Source: Prochlorococcus marinus str. MIT 9301
Lineage (GTDB): Bacteria; Cyanobacteriota; Cyanobacteriia; PCC-6307; Cyanobiaceae
Assembly (NCBI RefSeq): GCF_000015965.1
Contig: NC_009091.1
Coordinates: 1,178,001-1,242,000, forward strand
Length of the DNA: 64,000 bases
Direction: 5' to 3'
Shown one piece after another: positions 8,465-17,590 of the stretch. The stretch's first letter is position 1. Each line of letters opens with the position of its first letter. Both the position numbers and the translations under genes were made by a program. The notes under the pieces were generated by a model that saw only the letters and a list, made by a program, of their open reading frames with translations, had not been told where the DNA came from and ran no database searches.

Positions 8465-9415
8465 CTAATACTTATTAAAGTAATCAATTCCAATTGGAAC
8501 ATATGGAACATTTTTATTTTTATAGAAATATGAATCTTTTCTTTGAAAGTAATAAGAATCTAATCTATTCCAAAACAAATTATTTTTTTGAATTTCTGTT
8601 TGCACTGAATCTATTTCTTTTTCTTGAACTGAAACATTAAAAAGTTCTAATAAGGAATTTTTTCCAAAAGTCCATGAGCAAAAATAATTCTCATAACTAT
8701 CTTCTGTCAAGGAATTAATACTTGTTGTGATTAACATAGGGCCCTTCGAAACCTTTCTAAACATCTGCTCTAAACATTCTTTAATTTGTTCCTTATCACA
8801 ATGCTCAATAGCTGATAAAGAAACAATTGCATCTACTTTAAAATTAAATTTTGATAAATCTTGAAAACTTCCCCTACGCATTACTATTGAGCCATAATTT
8901 TTATTTCTCTTAGATATAAATTCGTAACAAAAAATTAAAAAATTTACTAGCCAGTCAAATCCATTTTTTAAAAAAACTTTTAAACCACATCTTTTTATAT
9001 ATGAAAAAATACTGTTTATATTTGAATTCTTGGGCGCATATTTAATATTCGCCATATATTTATGTTTAAATTCTATCTCTTTTTTTTCATTGGTAATCTG
9101 AAAGATACTTTTAGCTCTAAAGAGAACGTCTCTATCTGAATAATCATAACTTATTACGTTATAACCCCTGGAAGCAAGTATAAATTGCAGCAAACCTTGA
9201 CCTGCACCAGCATCTAGAATCCATCCACCTGGTTTAATATCATACTCAATTAATTTGTTAAGTATCCATATAATATCTAAATCATAATGCCAGCCATTAG
9301 GTCTATTAAGTACTTTACTCCAATATTTTATTTCTCTTAAATTGTTTATTTGAGAGAATAATTTTCTTGGACTCAAAATATCAAATGACTTTTGATTTTT
9401 ATAAAAGTTTTTCAT
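8465..9415 (-). CDS. Class I SAM-dependent methyltransferase
   Basis: This 316-residue protein has a clear SAM-binding motif I, ILDAGAGQGLLQF, at about residues 64-76, then VISYDYSD (motif II acidic residue) and a VDAIVSLSAIEH segment (motif IV). An N-terminal WHYDLDI region and a long C-terminal part outside the core fold suggest a specific acceptor site. It overlaps the upstream cytidylyltransferase gene by 4 bases, so the two form a coupled pair. Methylation of the sugar activated by that partner is a reasonable inference. Acceptor and methylated atom (O, N or C) cannot be determined from the sequence. Confidence 0.7.
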   Translation of the reverse strand: MKNFYKNQKSFDILSPRKLFSQINNLREIKYWSKVLNRPNGWHYDLDIIWILNKLIEYDIKPGGWILDAGAGQGLLQFILASRGYNVISYDYSDRDVLFRAKSIFQITNEKKEIEFKHKYMANIKYAPKNSNINSIFSYIKRCGLKVFLKNGFDWLVNFLIFCYEFISKRNKNYGSIVMRRGSFQDLSKFNFKVDAIVSLSAIEHCDKEQIKECLEQMFRKVSKGPMLITTSINSLTEDSYENYFCSWTFGKNSLLELFNVSVQEKEIDSVQTEIQKNNLFWNRLDSYYFQRKDSYFYKNKNVPYVPIGIDYFNKY

Positions 9416-10101
9416 TTATTCGTAATTGTTAAAATATTTTCTACCAAATTCCAATCAAATAAATCATCAATATCTAAATATTCCCTGCTATTCCTTGAAA
9501 GGGGAAAAACGTAAGGTTGGTCGCTAATTCTATGATTTAATCTAAAAAAAGTTTTTCCCCTAAAAATATAAAAGCAAGAATTTTCTTCATAGATATCTTC
9601 TAAATCTTGAGTCCTTTGTAATATAGCAGGATCGTGATTTATGGGTATTAAATCTTTGTTATAAAGTCTAGATTGAATTTTATTAACCGAAAATAAGCTC
9701 GCCTTTTCATTTTTTATGAATAATTCTTTAAAATAATTTATTGCTTTCATTAAAGAACTAGATCTCAAAAGAGGATTAGTACTATGTGTTTGTAAATAAA
9801 ATTTTTCTTCTCCACATAATCCAACATCGTATGAGATTATTTTGTTCATTGAAACATTATCACCTATTAGATAATCAGGACGTTTATGTATTTTAACCCA
9901 ATCTCCATATCTTTCTTTAGCAAGTTCTGAAATTTTATTACTATCAGTATTAATGACCAAATTGGAAAATATACCTAAATCTTTTAAAGTATCAGCTATG
10001 TAAAAAAATAATGGTTTACCGTGCAGAACTTTTATATTTTTATTACTTACTCTCTCCGAATGCTCCTTCATTGGGAGTAGTGCAACAAAGTCATACTTCA
10101 T
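9412..10101 (-). CDS. Second cytidylyltransferase of the acylneuraminate family
   Basis: The protein of about 229 residues starts with VALLPMKEHSERVSNKNIK (about residues 5-23), a divergent form of the family's RGGSKGIPxKN loop with Glu-His-Ser-Glu-Arg in place of the glycine run. A LQTHSTNPLLRS block follows and a DIDDLFDWN ending, as in CMP-nonulosonate or CMP-KDO-like synthetases. The ATG at 10101 is preferred over one two codons upstream (10107). It is paired with a methyltransferase through a 4-base overlap. It differs from the enzyme at 1891, so the island may activate two acidic sugars. Variants of this loop also occur in cytidylyltransferases acting on non-nonulosonate sugars. Confidence 0.65.
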   Translation of the reverse strand: MKYDFVALLPMKEHSERVSNKNIKVLHGKPLFFYIADTLKDLGIFSNLVINTDSNKISELAKERYGDWVKIHKRPDYLIGDNVSMNKIISYDVGLCGEEKFYLQTHSTNPLLRSSSLMKAINYFKELFIKNEKASLFSVNKIQSRLYNKDLIPINHDPAILQRTQDLEDIYEENSCFYIFRGKTFFRLNHRISDQPYVFPLSRNSREYLDIDDLFDWNLVENILTITNK

Positions 10102-10278
10102 ATGCAAAAATATTCAATGCAAAATCCCAATTAAAATTAATAAAATTGAGATCAAATAATGATTTAAAACGATTTATCTTATCATAAAGCATTATTAAAT
10201 CTAACTATAAAATCTTATTAATAAATTATTTTTATGAAATTTGAAAAGAATATAAAATGAATTATTTATTTAAACTGT

Positions 10279-11484
10279 TTAATTTTTTTTTAGAACACCT
10301 TTCTTTTCAATAAATCTTTTTTCTGAAGCAAAGTAAATAAATATAATAATTAGCCAAGATTCAAAAGCTAATAATATGGGGTAGTGGAGATTTGAGGCAA
10401 AAAGGATAAAAAAGACAAAGAAAGAATATTTAGTATTCTTAAAAAGAAAATATATAATCAAGTAATAAGAAAGTGAAAAAATTAATCCAAACTCTTTAAT
10501 TTGATAAATATAAAATAACTCTGTTGCTTCTTTTACATTATTAATGTTTGTTCCCCATTGACCAAATAACCTATATTTAAGTTCAAGATTAAATATATCT
10601 TGTAATCTTGCGTTATCAAATAATACATTTTTTATATAATTAATTTCTAATTTTTGTTGTAAAATTGGATAGGCAGAAAAATAAATAATCAAAGCAAAAA
10701 ACAAAATTAAAAAAATTCGAGTTTTTAAGTCAATATTAAGATTATTGTTTTTTAGAAATAAGTAATTAAGGTAAAATAAGTTAACTAAAAATGCTTGGCC
10801 ACTTATAGTAAATAAACTTGAAATAATAAAAATAACAATAATCTTTTTATTTATTAATTTTAATTCATGCAGTAAGATCATAGATAATAAAATTAATCCT
10901 CCGTTTGCAGCAGCATTTCCTGTCAATCCAAAAGGTATATAAAAACCAAAATAAGTATTAGTAAATGCAATATTTTCTTTATATGTTGGTATTATGTTAT
11001 TTGAAATATTTAAAAAATTAATTCCAATAAATTCTAATAAAATTGTAAGAGTTGAAATCAAAAAGAAGCTTAAAGCAATTTTTTTTATATTAGTTAAAGA
11101 AATCTTTTTAAAAGCAATAAAGGATGATAATACAATAAAAGGATTTAGAAATACTAATAATAATCTAAGGTTATTTCGATCTAAATTTAAAAAAGAATAT
11201 GTAGATATACGGTCGCTATAATTATAGTCGACTACAGTATCTAAAAGATTATATATCTTACAAAAATAATAGTAAAACTGAAAAGATTATTGAAAAATAA
11301 TAAACTTTTTTTCTTTAATTGTACAATTATTTTTAAAAGTACATATGTTAATTACATAGAAAAAGGATAATATTAAGAAGATAATTCTTATATTTAGCCA
11401 ATGCGCAAAAAATAATGTAATTATTGCTAAAATATAAATAATATTTTTATTTTCTGAAAAAATATCTAATAATATTTTTTTCAT
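10279..11484 (-). pseudogene. Wzy/O-antigen-polymerase-like membrane protein with an in-frame stop
   Basis: Reading from the ATG at 11484 gives 65 codons, then TAA (plus-strand tta at 11287-11289), then 336 open codons in the same frame to the stop at 10279. The 75 codons between the stop and the first downstream TTG contain no further stop. They encode polymerase-like sequence including VVDYNYSDR and a hydrophobic helix. The whole would be a protein of about 400 residues with many transmembrane helices, the usual size and shape of a Wzy O-antigen polymerase. Seven bases separate it from the ABC exporter gene upstream, so they are co-transcribed. It is either a nonsense pseudogene, a restartable gene, or a base error. 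A TTG at 11061 could start a 260-residue fragment. Confidence 0.7.
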
Positions 11485-11491
11485 TTTTACA

Positions 11492-13252
11492 CTAAATATT
11501 TTCTTTATTTATATATTGAACTCTACCATTATCAATCTTTATTATTTTTTCAAATTTATTTATTGTATTTAATCGATGTGTAACCATAATGATAGTTGTA
11601 TTTGGATTTATTTCTTTTATAGTTTTTAGAATATCTTCTTCAGTTCTACTATCAAGAGCACTAGTAGCTTCATCAAGAATTAGAATTTCTGCATTTTTAT
11701 AAAATGCTCTAGCAATACCTATCCTCTGTTTTTGTCCTACACTTAACTTTGAACCTCTTTCCCCTACTACACTTTCATATTTATTAGGTAGTTTTTTAAC
11801 AAAACCAGAAACTTTTGCCAAATCTGCACATTTACTAACACGATCTAAATCTATCTTTTCTTTAGGTATTCCAATTGCAATATTTTCTTGGACTGTAGCA
11901 TCAGCAAGAAAAATCTCCTGCGGAACATGAGAAATTATATTTTGCCAATAAGGTACAAGATTGTTTAAAAATAAATTCTTGTCATCAATAAATATTTTTC
12001 CTTTTGTTGGTTCTAGCAAACCCATTATTAAATCTAAAAAAGTACTCTTTCCAGAACCAGATTCTCCAATTATTGCGATTTTATCTCCTTTACAAATTTC
12101 TAAGTTTATTTCAGAATTAACATAAGATTGTGATGCATAGTATTTAAATTTAACTTTTTCAAAAACAAGTTTTTTATGGAAAGAAAAATCCTTTTTTGTT
12201 TCTTTTACACAATTATTAAATCTTGAATCTTCTAATATTTTTAATATTCTGTTAGCACCTTCACCATAACTTTTAAGTGATGCCCAAGATGAATATATCT
12301 TCTGCAAAGATGGCAGTAACCTTTGTAAACCTATGGCAAGAGCTCCTAATACTGGTACCAAATCAACATTTTGTAAATAATTTTTTGAATACAAAAAAGA
12401 AATTATAGCAATAAAAATTAATCCAACTGATTCAAAAATACTCTTAGGAAAATATGTAAGAAATTGATTTTGAGACATTTTGTTTCTCATGCCATAATCA
12501 ATATAAAAATAATTTTTAGTAAAATATTTCTGAAAATTATCCATAATTATATTTCTAATTGAACCTACACTTTCTTGAATAGTTTTAACTTGTTTAGTTT
12601 GAAGATTTGCAATTTCTAAACTATTTCTTCTAAGTATTTTATTGATATTTTTTGATAATAAATAATAAGCAGAACCAAAAATTAATAACGCTATTAAAGC
12701 TAGATATGAATTAACAAATAAGATCCCTCCAATCAAAAAAATAGAGGTGAACAAACCAGTAAAGATTTCTAAAATTGCATAAATAACAGCAACATACTCA
12801 TCAATATATTTTGTTAAGGATGTAATGGTTTTTGAGGAATTTTCATTTATGTAATAATAAAAAGGTTTGTTTAGTAAAATACCGTATGATTTTACGCTAA
12901 AGTCCGTTCCAATTGTTGCAGATAATTTTGTTGTTAAATACAAATTCAAAGTTCGCAATATTCCTGAAAGAGCTGCAAAAAATATAAAAGAAATGATAAC
13001 CGGTATAAGAAAATCTTCTGGTTTTGTTATACCAAAAATTTCATAAATATATTTTAAGAATTTAATTTCTATTATTTTTTCAGGTTTAGAACTTATTACA
13101 TATAAAAAAGGAAGGGCCGCTGTGAGAGATATTAATTCAGAAATTGCTGCAGAGAGCATCACAAAAATAGTTACTAAAAGGTTATATTTTCTCTTATCAG
13201 ATAAATGTTGCCAAATATTCTTTATGAGTTTGAGTGGAATTATAGGTTTCAT
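11492..13252 (-). CDS. ABC exporter / lipid-linked oligosaccharide flippase (PglK/MsbA-like)
   Basis: This is a fused membrane-ATPase half-transporter of 586 residues. About six transmembrane helices occupy residues 20-330. The ATPase domain has Walker A GESGSGKST near residue 400, signature LSVGQKQRIG near 510, Walker B LILDEATSALD near 530 and the switch His in MVTHRL. Length and architecture match PglK/WlaB, which flips undecaprenyl-linked oligosaccharides to the outer side of the inner membrane. The next gene in the operon is the Wzy-like gene, 7 bases downstream, which fits a flip-then-polymerise unit. MsbA-like lipid A export is a less likely alternative given the context. It is divergent from galE at 13331. 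Confidence 0.8.
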   Translation of the reverse strand: MKPIIPLKLIKNIWQHLSDKRKYNLLVTIFVMLSAAISELISLTAALPFLYVISSKPEKIIEIKFLKYIYEIFGITKPEDFLIPVIISFIFFAALSGILRTLNLYLTTKLSATIGTDFSVKSYGILLNKPFYYYINENSSKTITSLTKYIDEYVAVIYAILEIFTGLFTSIFLIGGILFVNSYLALIALLIFGSAYYLLSKNINKILRRNSLEIANLQTKQVKTIQESVGSIRNIIMDNFQKYFTKNYFYIDYGMRNKMSQNQFLTYFPKSIFESVGLIFIAIISFLYSKNYLQNVDLVPVLGALAIGLQRLLPSLQKIYSSWASLKSYGEGANRILKILEDSRFNNCVKETKKDFSFHKKLVFEKVKFKYYASQSYVNSEINLEICKGDKIAIIGESGSGKSTFLDLIMGLLEPTKGKIFIDDKNLFLNNLVPYWQNIISHVPQEIFLADATVQENIAIGIPKEKIDLDRVSKCADLAKVSGFVKKLPNKYESVVGERGSKLSVGQKQRIGIARAFYKNAEILILDEATSALDSRTEEDILKTIKEINPNTTIIMVTHRLNTINKFEKIIKIDNGRVQYINKENI

Positions 13253-13330
13253 TAATGAATTAAAAATTTTTAATCCTAAAGATAATACTATAAACTAGTG
13301 AGACAGATTATTTATTAATTTTGAAATAGA

Positions 13331-14389
13331 GTGAATAAAATAATTCTTGTCACTGGCGGTGCTGGCTTTATTGGAAGTCATACATGTTTGCTACTTTTAG
13401 AATCTGGATACAAGGTAGTAGTAATTGATTCCTTTATAAACAGTTCTTTGAATTCATTAGAAAGAGTTAAAAAAATTCTTATTAGTGATAACAATTTTTT
13501 TTCAAATAGATTAAAAATAGTAAAAGGAGATTTACGTGATTTTGAATGCATAAACAATATCTTTTTAAAATACAAGATTAACAAAGAAAAAATTGATGGG
13601 GTAATTCATTTCGCAGGTTTAAAAAACATTAAAGAATCCATATCTGATCCTATTTCATATTGGGAAAATAATGTAACTGGAACTATAAATCTTTTGAAAG
13701 CTATGCATCATAACAATTGTAATTCAATTATATTTAGTAGCACTGCAGCATTATATGGTAAATCTGAGTCAAAGGTATTTAAAGAAACTTCTATAAAATC
13801 ACCCATAAATCCATATGGAGAAACAAAGTTAGCGATTGAGAAATTGCTTAATGATCTTTATAAAAGCAACCCAAATTCTTGGAAAATAGCCAATTTACGA
13901 TACTTTAATCCAATTGGTTGTCATAACTCAGGCCAGATAGGAGAAAGCCCTTTAAATAAACCAACTAATATTTTCCCCTTAATTATCAAAGCCGCTTCAA
14001 AAGAAATAAAAAAAATTTCTATATTTGGAAATGACTGGCCTACTCATGATGGCACTGGAATTAGAGACTACATACATGTAATGGATCTTGCTGAAGGGCA
14101 TATCAAAGCAATTGAATTTTTAATGTCAAAAAATAAAGGGAATTTAATTAATTTAAATCTTGGTAGGGGTGTAGGAGTTTCAGTTCTTGAATTAATTAAT
14201 ACGTTTACCAAAGTAAATAATGTAAATATTGAATATGAATTTGCTGAAAGAAGAGAGGGTGATGTACCTATTTCAATCGCAGATAATTGTCTTGCCAAAA
14301 CACTATTAAATTGGTGCCCTAAGAGAGATATTGAAGAAATGTGTATTGATGGATGGAAATGGAAACTATTAAATCCGAAAGGATATTAA
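13331..14389 (+). CDS. galE: UDP-glucose 4-epimerase (second copy)
   Basis: This second GalE of 352 residues starts with GTG at 13331, directly before the conserved KIILVTGGAGFIGSHT. It shows SSTAALYG, NPYGETKLAIEK (Tyr-x-x-x-Lys), LRYFNPIGCH and RDYIHVMDLAEGH, all characteristic of GalE. It differs clearly from the copy at 3603, which has LRYFNAAGAD, so the two are not a recent duplication. The Pro-Ile-Gly form is also found in UDP-GalNAc-capable GalE enzymes. It faces the ABC exporter across 78 bases and is convergent with the GT4 gene. The likely role is supplying UDP-Gal or UDP-GalNAc for the surface glycan. Confidence 0.85.
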   Translation: MNKIILVTGGAGFIGSHTCLLLLESGYKVVVIDSFINSSLNSLERVKKILISDNNFFSNRLKIVKGDLRDFECINNIFLKYKINKEKIDGVIHFAGLKNIKESISDPISYWENNVTGTINLLKAMHHNNCNSIIFSSTAALYGKSESKVFKETSIKSPINPYGETKLAIEKLLNDLYKSNPNSWKIANLRYFNPIGCHNSGQIGESPLNKPTNIFPLIIKAASKEIKKISIFGNDWPTHDGTGIRDYIHVMDLAEGHIKAIEFLMSKNKGNLINLNLGRGVGVSVLELINTFTKVNNVNIEYEFAERREGDVPISIADNCLAKTLLNWCPKRDIEEMCIDGWKWKLLNPKGY

Positions 14390-14419
14390 ATTATGAAAAA
14401 CTAAAAATAATTAAACTTT

Positions 14420-15574
14420 TCAAAAAAACTTTAAGCTTAATTTATCAATAAGTTTAATTTCTCTGTCTAAAACTTTGGCTGAATCGTAATTTTCCAAAAC
14501 GTTATTTAGAGCTTCTTTAGAAAATTCATCCCTTTTATTTTTATTTTCAATAAGTTCCTCCAGTGCATTTTTTAATGAATAAACACTTTTTGGTTTGCAA
14601 AGAAGGCCATTTTTATTATGAGTAATAATTTCTCTATTTCCTCTAATATTACTTGCTACTACTGGAATACCCGACATCATTGCCTCTAATAAGGTGTATG
14701 GAAGCCCTTCTCTATATGAAGGGAGACAGAATAAATCCATAACTCTATATACCCTATAAACATCTTTTACATGACCAGGTGTAAAAATTCTATTTTCATA
14801 TTTATCTTTTAAAATTTCAAGTTCTTTTTCTAAACCTTTTTTATAGTCGCTTTTTAATTTATTCCCACAAACAAATAATCCTATACTTTTGTTATTTCGA
14901 GCAATAATATCAAAGGCTTTGAATAATTCTAATAATCCCTTCTCATCTACTAATCTACAGACTATTCCAATAATAAATAAATCATCACTAACTCCAAAAT
15001 CAGCCTTAGCATTCGTAATATCTAATTTAGAGGCCGGATAAAAAAAATTCTTATTAACTCCATTGCCAATGTAAAAAATTTTCTCTGTTTTCTTGAATCC
15101 AAATACTTTAGAAAATATTTCATCTTCTTTAGAAACAGTAAAAATATAATCAGTTAATTTTGCAAGGAAAAACTCTATATAAATATGAAACATTTTATTA
15201 AAAAAATTCATATTTTCATGAAAATAATAACCATGAACTTTATAAATAACGACTTTAATTCTTGCAAGTTTTGCTGCAATCCTCCCAGGAATTGATGCAG
15301 AAGGAGTATGAATCTCAATTATGTCAAATTTTTCTTTTTGAAAATACTTAAATAATTGATAAGTAGTCTTGATTAATGAAAAAAAAGAAATTTTTCTTTC
15401 AAAAAAAATATTTTTAAATTTGACTCCCTTTTGTTCAGGCATGATTTCAATTTCATCCCATTTAAAAATTGAAGTCACTTCATAATTATGACTAACCAAT
15501 TCAGAACATAGATTTTTTAAAAATTTCTCATAGGTAAATTGAACTCCACATAATTGACATATTTTTCTTTTCAT
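14420..15574 (-). CDS. Family 4 (GT-B) glycosyltransferase
   Basis: This retaining GT-B glycosyltransferase has 384 residues. The C-terminal donor domain is clear: IGIVCRLVDEKGLLEL near residue 200, FVCGN, and the E-x7-E motif in YREGLPYTLLEAMMSG near residue 295, followed by PVVASNIRG. The N-terminal half carries the acceptor-side features IEIHTPSA and VYKVHGYY. It overlaps the epimerase gene at 15571 by 4 bases, so the pair is translationally coupled. WbpL-type initiating enzymes (16604) often act before a GT4 such as WbpH or WbnH. I infer that this one adds an early sugar of the repeat unit. Confidence 0.8.
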   Translation of the reverse strand: MKRKICQLCGVQFTYEKFLKNLCSELVSHNYEVTSIFKWDEIEIMPEQKGVKFKNIFFERKISFFSLIKTTYQLFKYFQKEKFDIIEIHTPSASIPGRIAAKLARIKVVIYKVHGYYFHENMNFFNKMFHIYIEFFLAKLTDYIFTVSKEDEIFSKVFGFKKTEKIFYIGNGVNKNFFYPASKLDITNAKADFGVSDDLFIIGIVCRLVDEKGLLELFKAFDIIARNNKSIGLFVCGNKLKSDYKKGLEKELEILKDKYENRIFTPGHVKDVYRVYRVMDLFCLPSYREGLPYTLLEAMMSGIPVVASNIRGNREIITHNKNGLLCKPKSVYSLKNALEELIENKNKRDEFSKEALNNVLENYDSAKVLDREIKLIDKLSLKFF

Positions 15575-16464
15575 AAATCTCCTTGCACGATCATTTCATC
15601 AATTTGTAACTTAATACCATCTTGAAAACTAATAGGCTCAAATCCGAAGTCTTCTTTTGCTTTTAAATGACTGTAGCATTTATTTTCAGACATTCGGAAA
15701 ACTTGTTCACTCGTAATAGGAAGAATAGTAAACCTCAAATATTTCTCAACAAAAAGCAATATATTTCCAGTTAATTTCAAAGGAAGTTTTATATTAATAA
15801 GATTTTTTTTAAGATTAAAGCTAATTAATTTAAGAATCTCAATAAAAGTGATGCAGTTTTTTCCAGTAAGATTATATTCACCAGAAATATTTTTATTAAG
15901 TAAAACCTCTGAAATAGCCCAACCTAAATCTTTATAAAAAATTGGTTGAAAATAATTCAAGCCACTCCCAAAAGAAAATGAAAATCTAAATTTATGTACA
16001 AACCTAATTAATTTTGAGATATTTTTATCGTTTTTTGAACCATAAATTAGTGAAGGTCTTAAGATCAAGAAATTGCCTCTATAAGATTTAATTTTACCCT
16101 CTATTTGTTTATATAAAAAATTATATGAGTTGAATTTAGAAAAAATACCAGTAGTAGAGACTATAACAACTCTAGGAAATTCTTCTATATCTAAAGTATC
16201 TATAGCTTCTAGGAAAGGTAAAAAATGCCTAATATTTGAATTAATTAGAATTGTATTAGGTCTAAACTTTTTAAGTAATTCTCGCCAAAATGACGTTTTA
16301 TTTGCATCGCCTTGTAAAAAAGTGAATGAATTACTTGAGAAAGATTTATTAATATCTCTAGAAAAACCTATCACTTCAATATTCTTATATTTATTTAATA
16401 TTTTAAGAGTTGCGTATTTGCCAGTCAAACCTGTACAACCAGATATTAAGATTTTTTCTTTCAT
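15571..16464 (-). CDS. NAD-dependent epimerase/dehydratase family protein
   Basis: This extended SDR of 297 residues has the Rossmann motif ISGCTGLTGKYA near residues 7-18, a VVIVSTTGIF segment in place of the usual S-S-x-x-V-Y-G, and a LILRPSLIYGS block typical of sugar epimerases and of the WbpK/WbpV group. I do not see a standard Tyr-x-x-x-Lys pair: the local sequence is YNFLYKQIEGK, with the Tyr-Lys spacing altered. It may therefore be a reductase-like or atypical member. It is coupled to the GT4 gene by a 4-base overlap and lies next to the WbpL-like gene, where a WbpK/FnlB-like 4-keto reductase would fit. Confidence 0.6.
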   Translation of the reverse strand: MKEKILISGCTGLTGKYATLKILNKYKNIEVIGFSRDINKSFSSNSFTFLQGDANKTSFWRELLKKFRPNTILINSNIRHFLPFLEAIDTLDIEEFPRVVIVSTTGIFSKFNSYNFLYKQIEGKIKSYRGNFLILRPSLIYGSKNDKNISKLIRFVHKFRFSFSFGSGLNYFQPIFYKDLGWAISEVLLNKNISGEYNLTGKNCITFIEILKLISFNLKKNLINIKLPLKLTGNILLFVEKYLRFTILPITSEQVFRMSENKCYSHLKAKEDFGFEPISFQDGIKLQIDEMIVQGDL

Positions 16465-16603
16465 GACTATTATATTAAATAAATAGAATTTAAATTTGCG
16501 TACATAGTATAAATTAATTTTATATTTCTCTAAATATTAAGCATGAATTGAATATATAAATATAATATTAATACTATAAATTTAATAAATATAAAAATTG
16601 TTG

Positions 16604-17554
16604 ATGATTGTATTTTTCTCAATATTAATTTTCATTTTTTCTTATTATTTATATAAACAATATATTTATTTAACTGACAAAAAACTGAAAATACTTTTAG
16701 ATAGACCAACAAGTTTTCGTAATCTACATACAAAAGAAACCCCTACGAGTGGTGGTATTGTTTTTGGCTTAATAGCACTATTATCTAGCTTCTTTTTTGG
16801 AATGCAAACCATGATAATTTCATCTCCATTATTAGTATTAGGTTTTTTTGATGATATTTTTAAATTATCTTCAAAAATAAGAATTTTATTTCAAATTTTT
16901 GTAAGTATTCTTTTATTAAATAATTTAAGATTAATTAGTTTTATAAATTACAAAGATGTAAATGTAACTTCTTTTTTAATCCTTTTTACACTTACTTTTT
17001 TTTCGACAGCAATTATAAATTTTACAAATTTCATGGATGGTTCTGATGGACTAGTTGGAGGAGTTTTCTTTATCTTTTTTGTTTATTTAGCATTATTTCA
17101 TAACATTTTATATCTTCCATTTTCTCTGTCATTATTAGCGTTTCTAATTTTCAATTGGTCTCCCGCAAAAATTTTCATGGGAGATTCTGGTAGTACTTAC
17201 TTAGGCTCACTTCTTGTAGCAATATGCTTTGGTCAAAAAACATTCAATAACGCAATGGGCCTGTTTCTTATATTAAGCCCACTTTATATTGATGCCCTTT
17301 TTACATTAATTCTTAGGTTCTTTTATGAAAGAAAAAAAATATTCAAACCTCACAAAAAACATTTTTATCAAAGGATGATTTCAAATGGTTGCAGCAAGAA
17401 AAAAATAGCTTTAATTTTTTCAATCTCAATATTAATAAATTCTATTGCTTATGAGAGTGTAGGATTAATAGGAGTTATTTCTTGTGTAATACTTGAACTA
17501 ATGATAGGTTTATTTCTTAATCGATTATTTGCATTACCATTTAGAAAAGATTAA
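16604..17554 (+). CDS. WecA/WbpL-like undecaprenyl-phosphate sugar-1-phosphate transferase
   Basis: This polytopic membrane enzyme of about 316 residues belongs to the MraY/WecA family, which starts lipid-linked glycan assembly by loading a HexNAc-1-phosphate onto undecaprenyl phosphate. Family motifs are visible: ETPTSGG near the N-terminus, FFDDIFK, NFMDGSDGLVGG near residue 145 with the catalytic Asp residues, and FMGDSGSTYLGS near residue 195. A His/Lys-rich cytoplasmic loop (KPHKKHFYQR) matches the nucleotide-sugar-specificity loop. I chose the ATG at 16604 over two upstream TTG codons. The CapD-like gene follows after 36 bases, the same pairing as wbpL-wbpM. Confidence 0.85.
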   Translation: MIVFFSILIFIFSYYLYKQYIYLTDKKLKILLDRPTSFRNLHTKETPTSGGIVFGLIALLSSFFFGMQTMIISSPLLVLGFFDDIFKLSSKIRILFQIFVSILLLNNLRLISFINYKDVNVTSFLILFTLTFFSTAIINFTNFMDGSDGLVGGVFFIFFVYLALFHNILYLPFSLSLLAFLIFNWSPAKIFMGDSGSTYLGSLLVAICFGQKTFNNAMGLFLILSPLYIDALFTLILRFFYERKKIFKPHKKHFYQRMISNGCSKKKIALIFSISILINSIAYESVGLIGVISCVILELMIGLFLNRLFALPFRKD

Positions 17555-17590
17555 GTGATAGACAAATTAAAGTATGGTGATTAATGAATA

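Noticed and set aside
11061-11063. TTG as a true start of a 260-residue polymerase
   Set aside because: The frame stays open for 75 codons upstream with polymerase-like sequence, so a start here would only be a restart after the stop.
10994-11221. Plus-strand ORF of 75 codons antisense to the Wzy-like gene
   Set aside because: It lies opposite hydrophobic helix codons, and the minus-strand frame is better explained by the interrupted polymerase gene.
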